This document shows, one piece after another, positions 39,301-46,590 of a stretch of 64,000 nucleotides of DNA. A program made the translations under genes and the position numbers. This DNA comes from Streptococcus mitis (lineage in GTDB: Bacteria > Bacillota > Bacilli > Lactobacillales > Streptococcaceae). Where the stretch lies: NCBI RefSeq assembly GCF_009496285.1, contig NZ_WIJK01000008.1, forward strand, positions 17,271 to 81,270, in the 5' to 3' direction. Each line of letters opens with the position of its first letter. The stretch's first letter is position 1. Under the pieces are notes generated by a model. That model did not search any database. It had not been told where the DNA came from and was given only the letters and a program-made list of their open reading frames with translations.

Positions 39301-40071
39301 ACCTGCAACCCCTGCTTGAATGACACGGGTTTGACCCTTAAGCAAGTCTGGATCGTCCTGATAAAGAGTGTCATAGGCGATGGTCTCTGTCGCAACTTCA
39401 AGCTCTGGCTTCACCTCTTCTAAACTTGGGACACCTTCACTTGGAATTGAGGTGGATTCTACCTTATCTGCTTGTGGAGAATGAGGTTTTGTATTTTCAT
39501 TTCTAGAAACTTCTCCATTCCCGCTTACAAAATAATAGCCTGTAAATTCATACCCCTCGATCCTTTCTGGTCTAGGCAAAAATTCTCCTGCAACTGTTTT
39601 GACAAGAGCTGGACGAAGCTCTACTAAGTTCTCCAAGGCAGAAACTGATAGTGCAGTACCACCTACAGCCAAAACTGTCACTAGAAAGAGAGAGGCTCCT
39701 TTTCTCTTTTTAATGAGAGTGAGCGAAACTAACAAGATACCTGTACCTAAGACAGGTAGGATAGCATTTGAAAACAAGCCAGTATCAGGTAACTTAGTAG
39801 CAGACTTACGGTAGACGAAGTAATAATCCTTACCTTCCTCCACTTGGATAGCATTCTCTTCAAACCAACGTAGTTCAGCCTTCAAAGATTCAGGAAGATC
39901 TTTATCTTCCACATAGTGTGACACTAGCTGAGGAATTCTTTCCTCTGCAAGCACGGCATTTCCACCTGTGCCTACAAAAAACAAACTCGTTCCCAATAAG
40001 ACGGAACAAGTTCCTACTGCATACTTTCTCAAAGAAAAGCGTTGTTTTGCTTTAAAATGATGTTTCTTCAT
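33391..40071 (-). CDS. Surface zinc metalloprotease, M26 (IgA1 protease/Zmp) family
   Basis: 2226-residue cell-wall protease from the ATG at 40071 (GGAG six bases upstream). It has a YSIRK-type signal (FSLRKYAVGTCSVLLGTSLF), then an N-terminal LPDTG followed by two hydrophobic segments, the arrangement peculiar to M26 proteases. Eleven 92-residue G5-like repeats fill about 200-1214, three divergent repeats follow, and the catalytic region is C-terminal, with the zinc motif HEMTH near residue 1877 and FYARGIFE downstream providing a further Glu. It is related to pneumococcal ZmpB/ZmpC/ZmpD/Iga, which cleave host proteins such as IgA1 or mucins; which substrate this one cleaves cannot be told. 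It is monocistronic. Confidence 0.9.
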   Translation of the reverse strand: MKKHHFKAKQRFSLRKYAVGTCSVLLGTSLFFVGTGGNAVLAEERIPQLVSHYVEDKDLPESLKAELRWFEENAIQVEEGKDYYFVYRKSATKLPDTGLFSNAILPVLGTGILLVSLTLIKKRKGASLFLVTVLAVGGTALSVSALENLVELRPALVKTVAGEFLPRPERIEGYEFTGYYFVSGNGEVSRNENTKPHSPQADKVESTSIPSEGVPSLEEVKPELEVATETIAYDTLYQDDPDLLKGQTRVIQAGVAGERTILTEVRTVDGKETRKVVSNEVTTAPVTEIIAVGTKVESTSIPSEGTPSLVEVKPELEVTTEAVAYDTIHQDDPDLLMGRTRVVRAGVAGERTILTEVTTVDGKEDRQVKSNTVTLDPISEIIAVGTKVESTSIPSEGAPSLVEDKPELEVTTEAVAYETIHQDDPDLLKGETRVIRAGVAGERAILTEVTTVDGKETRKLVSNEITTAPVTEIIAVGTKVESTSIPSEGTPSLVEDKPELEVTTEAVAYDTLHQEDPDLLQGQTRLIQAGVAGERTILTEVTTVDGKEDRQVKSNTVTVEPVTEIIAVGTKVESTSIPSEGTSSLVEVKPELEVTTESVAYDTIHQDDPDLLKGQTRVVRAGVAGERTILTEVTTVDGKEVRQVKSNTVTLEPVTEIIAVGTKVESTSIPSEGAPSLVEEKPELEVTTEAIAYDTIHQDDPDLLKGETRLIRSGLAGERTILTEVTTVAGKEVRQVKSNTVTLEPISEIIAVGTKVESTSTPSEGTPSLVQVKPELEVATETVAYDTIHQDDPDLLKGQNRVLRAGVSGERTILTEVTTVDGKEVRQVKFNTVTLEPISEIIAVGTKVESTSIPSEGTPSLEEVKPELEVTTEVIAYDTIHQDDPDLLKGQTRVIRAGVAGERTILTEVTTVDGKEVRQVKSNTVTLEPVTEIIAVGTKVESTSTPREGTPSLVQENPELEVATENVAYDTIHQEDPDLLKGETRLIRAGVAGERTILTEVTIVDGKEVRQVKSNTVTLEPVTEIIAVGTKVESTSTPSECSPSLVQEKPELEVTTESVAYDTIHHEDPDLLKGQTRLIRAGVAGERTILTEVTTVDGKEDRQVKSNTVTLAPVTEIIAVGTKVESTSIPSEGSPSLVEEKPDLEVTTESVAYDTIHQEDPDLLKGQTRVIRVGVAGERTILTEVTSVDGKENRKQVSNEITTAPIPEIILVGTKKEPLPLPQPKVETQTIPYKIIYQADDSQEVGSRKTKTHGVNGQVETTTRYTRDQTSGQIAESSTSKTLVEKVDEIILVGSKPSVEMKVITNKTIYEADPALPYQTEKVAVSGKEGSEKTTTTYQVDAQTGQVTEREHQKEVTAPIDKVVKVGNVQTIVTPIPIKEERRQDPTLDKDFEKVESQGEPGETTTTRVYEVNSQTGELLSHTETSTVTKAMKPKIILVGSKENKPHLLPVNTELENAIDVRPASQGMKAVDLLSNPYVTNALRPNILGRDVISKKIELKKTNPTITDEEVKEVLRKEYLERLSIKDTLEETKKTLDTDLKKVVAHTLSVLGNTAETRAKVQADLEANKEKILLGLTYINRFYNIDFGKTNIRDILAYNPSSFGKKVTSLEWLTSLGSMSYDEMKLVNSPRTFETYFGKVTDKSSLLDFLDYNRTTFTNMDGDTWLKDATKAIVVEKQSKEKTDENVSLYTKLTSDPAKYGAEPQQIDNRKQYNMATLLGLVNIKEPSVYAITNMATVSYGNIGTYMDTSLAQSNPAQYKAELEKVKALVELTAERQAAYVDTLYRITKKDNQSKLVTNRLIVDTMKKYTSKQNVGIKETWSKEFGPEADKGVKDFMSPLGMYSPPQSVGAEANGAGVRYFIDRVLDDRGSATYSHEMTHLLDRTVLFNNYGRRDGTGAEFYARGIFENSYTPETDSYFNLNFVYDESDKDSFYNKTPERFKSAADLKEYMHGSFDVLYTLDYLEAEASRGLSATDKAVYFKQLLPSATSGSRTPVPYPNPSVKPTHQSEEIKALTEADASKLGDVHSLIDNHIVVNRYIIKGFTATGKVDANGYYTVDMFDTIYGVNENDKGMSGDISFRKQAFELMAGLGYYEGFVPYVSNQYKQDAEKENRPLSDQYIFEKILAGKTYAQFKKEQMDERIANISKLKPITIDYKGKQELISSPERMKQLMEEAVKEELAQIKVGNISQKQYRFIETPVQTLKKAIYKAYLKESNEFRNSIYTS
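36430..39465 (-). repeat. Eleven tandem 276-bp repeats inside the metalloprotease gene
   Basis: 3036 bp = 11 units of exactly 276 bp (92 residues each, from KVESTSIPSEG to EIIAVGT). Units are highly similar but carry mosaic differences such as DGKEDRQVKSN versus DGKETRKVVSN. The array keeps frame, so unit gain or loss would be tolerated. Confidence 0.92.
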
Positions 40072-40105
40072 GACAAACTCCAATTTCGTATCTATTCCTT
40101 TTCCC

Positions 40106-40114
40106 AGTATATCA
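40106..40114 (-). promoter_or_regulatory. Extended -10 promoter of the metalloprotease gene
   Basis: Minus strand TGATATACT (TG-n-TATACT), 35 bases before the ATG; the -35 region (TTGTAG, 17-base spacer) is weak. The rest of 40115-40340 shows nothing I can name. Confidence 0.5.
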
Positions 40115-40340
40115 AAAATAGTAAACGTCTACAAAGGATTTGAATAATAAAATTGCTATGGTTAGCTTCTTTATCCAATTTTTAAAGAAAAGTATCCTTA
40201 TTCTTTGTAAACATTCACAGTAAGAACGTAATTTCCTCCCAGAAGTTCTTCTATTATCTGCTACTTAATAAAAATCTAGTGAATGAAAGTAGGAGGCCGA
40301 TGAAGCTTAAAGAGCCTAAATTTCTAGATTCTACAAAGCA

Positions 40341-40381
40341 AAAACCACAAGTAAACTCAGTTTTACTGACTTCACTTGTGG
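40341..40381 (-). terminator. Terminator after typA and the small membrane gene
   Basis: Minus strand CCACAAGT…ACTTGTGG stem with a partly paired interior, followed by TTTTTG. Confidence 0.7.
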
Positions 40382-40437
40382 TGGTTGTTTTTATCAAAAT
40401 ATTTACCGAATCCTAGTAGAACCCCAGAGCCACTTAC

Positions 40438-40683
40438 CTATCTCTTTTTCACCGACATTAGGGAGATATCTCGCAAACTAAAGTAAGTGAGGACCAGCAT
40501 GGCTACTGTGATAAAGAATTCTGTTGGTAGCTGAAAGATTTGTAGGATGGACAACATAAGCAAAATCACGAGGGAAACGAGACCAAAAACAAGAATTACA
40601 ATATTAACTGTTCCCTTGATACTTTGAGGTGTCGCAAAGATGTAGAGTAAGAGTAATAAAATCCCTATGATTAAATAGACCAT
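40438..40683 (-). CDS. Small membrane protein (DUF3165-like)
   Basis: 81 residues, about three membrane segments (VYLIIGILLLLLYIF, VNIVILVFGLVSLVILLMLSI, FFITVAMLVLTYF) and a basic C-terminus (SVKKR). It follows typA by 19 bases, as in other streptococci, and is probably co-transcribed. It resembles the uncharacterised DUF3165 family; no function is known. Confidence 0.7.
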   Translation of the reverse strand: MVYLIIGILLLLLYIFATPQSIKGTVNIVILVFGLVSLVILLMLSILQIFQLPTEFFITVAMLVLTYFSLRDISLMSVKKR

Positions 40684-40702
40684 TTTCTGCTCTTTCTAGC
40701 TC

Positions 40703-42544
40703 TTATTCAGCTGATTTTTTCTTTTTGTTTGCTTTCTCACGCTCTGCCTTGTTAAGGATTTGTTTACGCAAACGAATAGATTCAGGCGTTACTTCCATGT
40801 ATTCATCGTCGTTCAAGAACTCGAGTGATTCTTCAAGAGTCAAGATACGAGGAGTCTTGATAACCGCTGTTTGGTCCTTAGTTGCTGAACGAACGTTGGT
40901 CATTTGTTTTGCTTTCGTGATGTTAACAGTCAGGTCATTTTCACGAGAATTTTCACCGATAATCATACCTTCGTAAACTTCAGTTCCTGGGTTAACAAAG
41001 ATTGTTCCACGTTCTTCGATAGACATGATAGAGTAGGTTGTTGCCTTACCAGTATCGATAGAAACAAGGGCACCACGGTGACGTCCACCGATTTCACCTG
41101 GAATCAATGGCAAGTATTGGTCGAAGGTATGGTTCATGATACCGTAACCACGAGTCATTGACAAGAACTCAGTTGAGTATCCAATCAAACCACGGGCTGG
41201 AACTAGGAAGACCAAACGAGTTTGACCATTACCAGTTGAAATCATATCCAACATTTCACCTTTACGTTCAGAAAGACTTTGGATAACAGATCCTTGGTAT
41301 TCTTCTGGAGTGTCGATTTGAACACGTTCAAATGGCTCACATTTAACACCATCGATTTCTTTTACGATAACTTCTGGACGAGATACTTGAAGCTCATAAC
41401 CCTCACGACGCATTGTTTCGATAAGGATTGACAAGTGTAATTCCCCACGTCCTGATACAGTCCATTTATCTGGTGAATCAGTTGGATCAACACGAAGAGA
41501 AACGTCTGTTTGCAATTCTGCTTGAAGGCGCTCTTCTACCTTACGAGAAGTTACCCATTTACCTTCTTTACCAGCAAATGGTGAGTTGTTGACCAAGAAG
41601 GTCATTTGAAGAGTTGGTTCATCGATGTGTAAGATTGGAAGAGCTTCAACTGCGTCTGTTGGAGTGATGGTTTCACCGACAAAGATATCTTCCATACCTG
41701 ATACGGCAATCAAGTCACCAGCTTTGGCTTCTTGGATTTCACGACGTTCCAAACCAAAGAAACCAAAGAGTTTTGTAACTCGGAAGTTTTTAGTTGTACC
41801 GTCAAGTTTAGAAAGGGTAACTTGGTCTCCAACCTTAACTGTACCACGGAAGATACGTCCGATACCGATACGTCCTACGAAGTCATTATAGTCCAAAAGT
41901 GACACTTGGAATTGAAGTGGCTCATCCGAGTTATCGATTGGAGCTGGAATGTGGTCAATAATGGTATCAAAGATTGGCGCCATAGTCTTTTCTTGGTCTG
42001 CTGGATCATCTGACAATGAAGATGTTCCGTTGATCGCTGATGCATAAACAACTGGGAAGTCAAGCTGATCATCATCCGCACCAAGCTCGATGAAAAGTTC
42101 CAAGACTTCATCTACTACTTCTGCTGGACGAGCTGATGGCTTATCAATTTTGTTAACCACAACGATAGGCACAAGGTCTTGTTCCAAGGCCTTTTTCAAT
42201 ACAAAACGAGTCTGTGGCATAGTTCCTTCGTAAGCATCTACGACCAAAACAACACCGTCAACCATTTTCATGATACGCTCAACTTCTCCACCGAAGTCCG
42301 CGTGTCCTGGTGTGTCCATGATGTTGATACGAGTTCCGTTGTAGGCAACTGCTGTATTTTTCGCAAGGATGGTGATTCCACGCTCTTTCTCAATATCGTT
42401 TGAGTCCATTGCACGCTCAGCTAACTCTGTACGCGCGTCAAGAGTTTCAGATTGTTTCAACAATTCGTCAACGAGGGTAGTTTTACCGTGGTCGACGTGG
42501 GCGATAATCGCGATATTACGGATATCTTCTCTTAATTTTGTCAT
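40703..42544 (-). CDS. typA: Translational GTPase TypA/BipA
   Basis: 613-residue ribosome-associated GTPase involved in 50S assembly and stress or cold growth. G1 [16 protein letters not shown]2 [11 protein letters not shown]3 [12 protein letters not shown]4 VNKIDK. The ATG at 42544 has AGAGG at proper distance; an upstream in-frame TTG is less likely. The C-terminal domain has [14 protein letters not shown] and ends in a Lys-rich tail. Confidence 0.96.
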   Translation of the reverse strand: MTKLREDIRNIAIIAHVDHGKTTLVDELLKQSETLDARTELAERAMDSNDIEKERGITILAKNTAVAYNGTRINIMDTPGHADFGGEVERIMKMVDGVVLVVDAYEGTMPQTRFVLKKALEQDLVPIVVVNKIDKPSARPAEVVDEVLELFIELGADDDQLDFPVVYASAINGTSSLSDDPADQEKTMAPIFDTIIDHIPAPIDNSDEPLQFQVSLLDYNDFVGRIGIGRIFRGTVKVGDQVTLSKLDGTTKNFRVTKLFGFFGLERREIQEAKAGDLIAVSGMEDIFVGETITPTDAVEALPILHIDEPTLQMTFLVNNSPFAGKEGKWVTSRKVEERLQAELQTDVSLRVDPTDSPDKWTVSGRGELHLSILIETMRREGYELQVSRPEVIVKEIDGVKCEPFERVQIDTPEEYQGSVIQSLSERKGEMLDMISTGNGQTRLVFLVPARGLIGYSTEFLSMTRGYGIMNHTFDQYLPLIPGEIGGRHRGALVSIDTGKATTYSIMSIEERGTIFVNPGTEVYEGMIIGENSRENDLTVNITKAKQMTNVRSATKDQTAVIKTPRILTLEESLEFLNDDEYMEVTPESIRLRKQILNKAEREKANKKKKSAE

Positions 42545-42587
42545 GATTTCCTCTATTGTATTCAAAAATTTATTTTCTAACTGAACG

Positions 42588-42596
42588 ATTATACCA
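42588..42596 (-). promoter_or_regulatory. Extended -10 promoter of typA
   Basis: Minus strand TGGTATAAT (TG-n-TATAAT), 44 bases before the ATG; no clear -35. Confidence 0.55.
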
Positions 42597-42725
42597 CAAT
42601 TTTGAGCAAATGACTTAATTCAAGTAAGTGTAAATGTTTTCAAAAGATCATTATTCTTTATAAATTGAAATACAGTTGAAAAGGCATCTTAAAATAATGT
42701 ACTAATGTTACGAAAACTAATACAG

Positions 42726-42972
42726 CTGATGGTTTTCCCATCGGACTTGGTTACTTTTTCGAGCTGGTTATTGACATTATAGGTATAGGTCTCCTTATCT
42801 CCAAGACTGGTCATGCGTTCCACTAGATTGAAAAGTTGGTCATAGCTGTAGCTTGTGACCTTGCCATTGCCATTCGTAACCGAAGTAATCCCCGTATAGC
42901 TAGAGGTGGAAGCCTTCTCTCCACTTCCTTGCGTCGCTGTAAGCAACTGATCCTTTAGGTCATAGGTGTAGC
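42726..42972 (-). pseudogene. Decayed internal fragment of the RHS gene
   Basis: Translates to YD-repeat sequence of the big RHS gene (KDQLLTATQGSGEKAS … KVTKSDGKTIS), with an internal deletion of one YD unit (SSYT joined to GITSVT) and point changes. It breaks off at both sides: the 5' end stops at the YDLKDQLL region next to a conserved hairpin, and the 3' end runs into unrelated sequence. No start, promoter or ribosome site. It is the oldest-looking member of the RHS duplications. Confidence 0.85.
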
Positions 42973-43040
42973 ATAAAACTCTCGAAGAAATCAGAAATCC
43001 TTCCTCGAGAGTTTTTGCATGTTTGTATTACAACAGAAGA
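42971..43040. repeat. Hairpin junction repeat, copy A
   Basis: 70 bp with the stem aaactctcga / tcgagagttt, abutting the truncated RHS fragment. The same sequence (copy B, 45711-45772) abuts the truncated start of cassette 1; copy A has seven extra bases in the loop. No gene is recognisable in 43041-43205. Confidence 0.75.
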
Positions 43041-43205
43041 TAGCCAGCAACTAAATACTGAGAGCCTAAAAATCGGTTAATCTATTCAGAAAAACTGAGC
43101 GGCACAATCTCTACATCTCCAAGACTGTCAACTGATTAACCCTGATTACTATCTTTGAACTAACGTGCTAAAACGACATCATAGAGCATGAAGTGGGACT
43201 TTTTG

Positions 43206-43829
43206 TTAATCTGTTTCGTTTTCCCTAATCATCTTTACATTACCCCAATTTTCAACTGAAAATTGACTAGGATAGACGGAAAGCCAGTCTGGAATAATCT
43301 TATTTCGTAACAATTCCTCACTTGTAGTAAAGTATGGTGAAAGATTAATTTTTTTCTCCTTTACATACTCCATAATTTGATTGAGGTCTGTCAACCTTTT
43401 TTCATCAATAATGTTTAGAGACTGAACCAATTTATCAGATTCGTGATTATACTTATAATATATATCTATAATCACTCCACTACTATGCATGAATAGAAAG
43501 TCTATAGACATTCTCCCACTATCTAGTTTACCATCTGGATAATAAAAACTGTACGAAATACTCTCAACTCCTGTAGGTAAGACTTCTGAACGATACTTTT
43601 CTGAAATTGAACCGTAAAGCAGCCCGCCTGTTTTATTTACTTCCATCTCAGGTATTCTATTTAAAGTAGAATTCGTACGTAAAAAAGAAGTTGTAGCATG
43701 ATGGTACTCGTCATGATAAATTTCTTCAAAAACATTACTATATCGTGGCTTTAAAAAAATGAAAGCGAGCGGTAGTAGCATGATTAAAAACGCCCCTATA
43801 GATAAGCTATAAAACATTTTTTTATTCAT
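43206..43829 (-). CDS. Putative immunity protein, TipC-like membrane-anchored
   Basis: 207 residues: N-terminal membrane anchor (MFYSLSIGAFLIMLLPLAFIFL), no lipobox cysteine, and an extracytoplasmic domain with YHDEYHHATTSFLR, SISYSFYYPDG and KINLSPYFTT. Size, anchor and sequence style recall TipC, the immunity protein against the lipid II-cleaving toxin TelC of S. intermedius. It begins 18 bases after the cassette 1 tip, the normal place for a cognate immunity gene. Assigned from context and resemblance. Confidence 0.55.
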   Translation of the reverse strand: MNKKMFYSLSIGAFLIMLLPLAFIFLKPRYSNVFEEIYHDEYHHATTSFLRTNSTLNRIPEMEVNKTGGLLYGSISEKYRSEVLPTGVESISYSFYYPDGKLDSGRMSIDFLFMHSSGVIIDIYYKYNHESDKLVQSLNIIDEKRLTDLNQIMEYVKEKKINLSPYFTTSEELLRNKIIPDWLSVYPSQFSVENWGNVKMIRENETD

Positions 43830-43847
43830 TTTGCGACCTCTTTCTTG

Positions 43848-45710
43848 TTAATCAATATAATCTTGCAAATCATTTTTACCCTCTTCTAAACTTCGAATAA
43901 AATTATAAGAATCTGGATAGTTTTTCTTCAAGTATTCCATGGATTCTGCATCCGTTCGTCTACCACTATAGGATTGGATATTCGGACCTAAATCTACCAC
44001 TTTACTTGGAACTAAACTATTATATACTGCTTTTTTTACATAATCTAGACTAACATTTTCTTTAAAAGCATTTGCTCGAGTGTAAGACCCCGAAGATATA
44101 CCGTCATAGTACAAATTACTTGCAGAAATGTAATCAACTTTATTTTTTTGCATGATCGAAGTGATATTAACTGTATCTAAATCTGCTTTGTAATCATCAT
44201 TTCCTAAGCTAGGTTTGTCTTCCGCATCTTTTGTGACATCTCCTCGCCAACCTGCTAAGGCACTTGTACCTCCCATAAAGATACCATAAACATCTGCTGG
44301 TGCAGGCTTATCATACAAATGAGTTGCTGTGGTAATACTTTGATGAGCAAAGTCTGTTTTACCACTGTATTTAGAATAGTTACTATTCCATAATGTGTCA
44401 AAATCAACACCAGGATAACTTTTACTAGCAGTTAATTTGAATGCTTCATAGTTCATTGAAGACAAAGTAGAAGCTTCTCCATAGCTACCTGAGGACATAT
44501 AGTACTGAATCCTTATGTTGTAAATCAATTTTTCAGCTTGTGAATCTTTAATACCATATTTATCTAATTCAGACCTAATATCTCCAATACTACCAGCAGT
44601 GTTATTCCATTTAAAGTTACTCCAGTTAGAGTTGTTATATGTCACCCCACCTACTAAACGATTATAGATATAATCAGTATTTCCACCTTCTGTTTTTTCA
44701 ATGTTTTTATATAATTTCCACAATAAATCTGAAGTTTCTTCATCAAAACCATATTGTTTTTTAAGGTTTTGTTTAAACTCATATGCTGAAACACTATAAT
44801 CATCAACCGAGTTGACCTTATTTCCTGCCCTATCTGAAGCCTTAGTCGTTTTTGGATCACATATATGCTTCAATGTGTTCAGTAGAGCCGGATTCCAGTT
44901 ACGAAGAAGGTTCTTGCCTTCTCGGATTGTAGGGGAGGCCTTAAATCCTATTGCCACAGCATAGGCAGTACGAATTGCTTGATAGTGTAGTTCTTGAATA
45001 CGAGCTTGTGCTTGCTGGTATTTCGTTTGAACATAATCGACTGTACTATTGTAGGCCGTTTGAACCTTATTCCACTGTCTGCCAAGCCAATTCGATGCGC
45101 GATTGAATTGGGTGCTGACCCAGTTAACACCTCTATCAATCTGTCTGCCAACCCAGTTAATGCCTCTATCAATCTGTCTGCCAACCCAATTAACGCCTCT
45201 ACTAATCTGTCTGCCAACCCAATTAACGCCTCTACTAATTTGTTTGCCAGCCCAATTAAGACCTGACTTAACATAGTTCCAGCCTTTTTTGATACTGTTC
45301 CAGAAGTGCCCACTCGGGTCGGTATAGTTGACAGGGTTGTTCTGCACATAGCTGTAGCGGTTCTGGCTGAGAGGGTCTGTTTCCTCCCCTGGGTAGCTAT
45401 CCTCGGTTAAGAAAGTACCTCCCTGACTATCATAATACCTTGCGCGTAAATAGTCAAGTCCAGTATCATCACGGGCTTCGCCGTTATAGGCAAAGGGATT
45501 TCCTGTCGTGTCTGTGCTTGTCTTTCTTGCCCCATAGAGATGATAGCGACTGGATGAGACGGCTTGTCCATCCTTGGTCAAACCTGTCACAGAGCCCAAC
45601 TGGCATAGGTCACTTCTCCCTGATCCGGTAGGTTACCGAGTTCTGGTGGGTTGACAACGATTCCCTCCTTAGTCACTGTAAGCAACTGATCCTTTAAGTC
45701 ATAGATGTAA
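43848..45710 (-). pseudogene. Orphan RHS tip cassette 1 (TelC-like toxin tip)
   Basis: Promoterless duplicate of the RHS 3' end. From high to low coordinates: a stub YDLKDQLLT fused to KEGIVVNPPELGN, ending frameshifted at VTYAS; then a long open frame (TTG at 45599) with RHS core (ARYYDSQGGTFLTEDSYPGE, DPSGHFWN), six 11-residue GRQISRGVNWV-type repeats, and a distinct tip of about 310 residues after LKHICDPKTT. The tip has DFAHQSITTAT, AGWRGDV and the Asp-rich SLGNDDYKADLDTVNI, resembling the lipid II phosphatase toxin TelC. It could act only after recombination into the full gene, or if translated from the weak TTG. Confidence 0.75.
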
Positions 45711-45772
45711 CATAAAACTCTCGAAGAAATCCTTCCTCGAGAGTCTTTGCATGTTTCTATCACAACAGAAGA
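45711..45772. repeat. Hairpin junction repeat, copy B
   Basis: 62 bp matching copy A at 42971-43040 (stem ctctcga…tcgagag), directly at the 5' break of cassette 1. Confidence 0.75.
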
Positions 45773-45938
45773 GGTTAATTTAAACAATTAGTACGATTCT
45801 AGTTAAGATAATCATGTAATTTAATTTCTCTTTTTAAGTTTTTCAAAAACATTCTAAGCAAATTATTTCTGAGAACTTTTCAATTTATTAACTTAAATAA
45901 ATAATTAAATTCCTATAGTCTCAGATACTAAATAACAA

Positions 45939-46079
45939 TCACTTTTCCAACTTGAAAATAAGAGGAAATTTCTCAGAAATTACATCTATCCCAAAATTAA
46001 TACCAATTACTTGATAATGGTGAAAAGTTTTGAAATATACTTGTTGTAATTTTTCTCTTAACCTAGTATTCTCATCTAA
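45939..46079 (-). pseudogene. Possible gene remnant downstream of the SUKH immunity gene
   Basis: A 47-codon open stretch (RLDENTRLREKLQQVYF…FKLEK) in frame with, but separated by TGA TAA from, the immunity gene 46086-46580. No start codon. It may be the tail of a lost immunity gene. The flanking 45773-45938 is AT-rich with nothing recognisable. Confidence 0.3.
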
Positions 46080-46085
46080 CCTTTA

Positions 46086-46580
46086 TCACTGTGCAATATC
46101 GGACCAAAAAGGAATTTGGGGTAAATTAGATAGATTTGTCTCTCTGCTTACTGTGATTCCATGAAAATAATCAGTTAGGCTTTTTGAATAATAAATGATA
46201 TCTGAACCAACAATTGAAAATACAGGCGAAATTGGAGTATTACATGATGCAATATACCTATGACCAAAAATGGGCAATAATGTTGGGGAATTCATTAAAC
46301 GACTTAGTATTTCTCCTTTTGTAAGTTCTAAATTACTTGGAGCTTCTCCCCAATTATCGCTCCAATCAACATATTCTATTTCTTCTGCTATATTTTCTTT
46401 TATTACTTGTATATAATTACTCAACACCTTAACATTCTGAGGTGAAAAATCACTCCAATCATACCAGTTTTCAGGAAGTTCCTCCATATTTCCATAAACT
46501 TTTTTAAATTCGTCAGGTAAATAAACGCTATAAATTTCTTCTATCTTTCTAAATGTTCTATTATTAAATTTCTTTGACAT
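46086..46580 (-). CDS. SUKH (SMI1/KNR4) family immunity protein
   Basis: 164 residues with the SUKH pattern near the N-terminus: IEEIYSVYLPDEFKKVYG, followed by WYDWSDF. It starts ten bases after the barnase-like tip of cassette 2, with GGGGA before the ATG, and should neutralise that tip in the cytoplasm. SUKH proteins commonly protect against nuclease tips of polymorphic toxins. The family call is by eye. Confidence 0.7.
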   Translation of the reverse strand: MSKKFNNRTFRKIEEIYSVYLPDEFKKVYGNMEELPENWYDWSDFSPQNVKVLSNYIQVIKENIAEEIEYVDWSDNWGEAPSNLELTKGEILSRLMNSPTLLPIFGHRYIASCNTPISPVFSIVGSDIIYYSKSLTDYFHGITVSRETNLSNLPQIPFWSDIAQ

Positions 46581-46590
46581 TATATTCCCC

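Noticed and set aside
36430..39465. Regularly spaced repeats that could be mistaken for a CRISPR-like array
   Set aside because: The 276-bp units are fully coding, contiguous and without spacers; no cas genes are present.
40300..40416. 38-codon plus-strand frame starting at an ATG after GGAGG, ending in a hydrophobic stretch
   Set aside because: Most of its second half is the translated terminator hairpin of the opposite-strand typA unit; no promoter and no recognisable similarity.
43041..43205. Possible insertion-sequence remnant downstream of the TipC-like gene
   Set aside because: Translations in all frames contain stops and show no transposase motif I can name.
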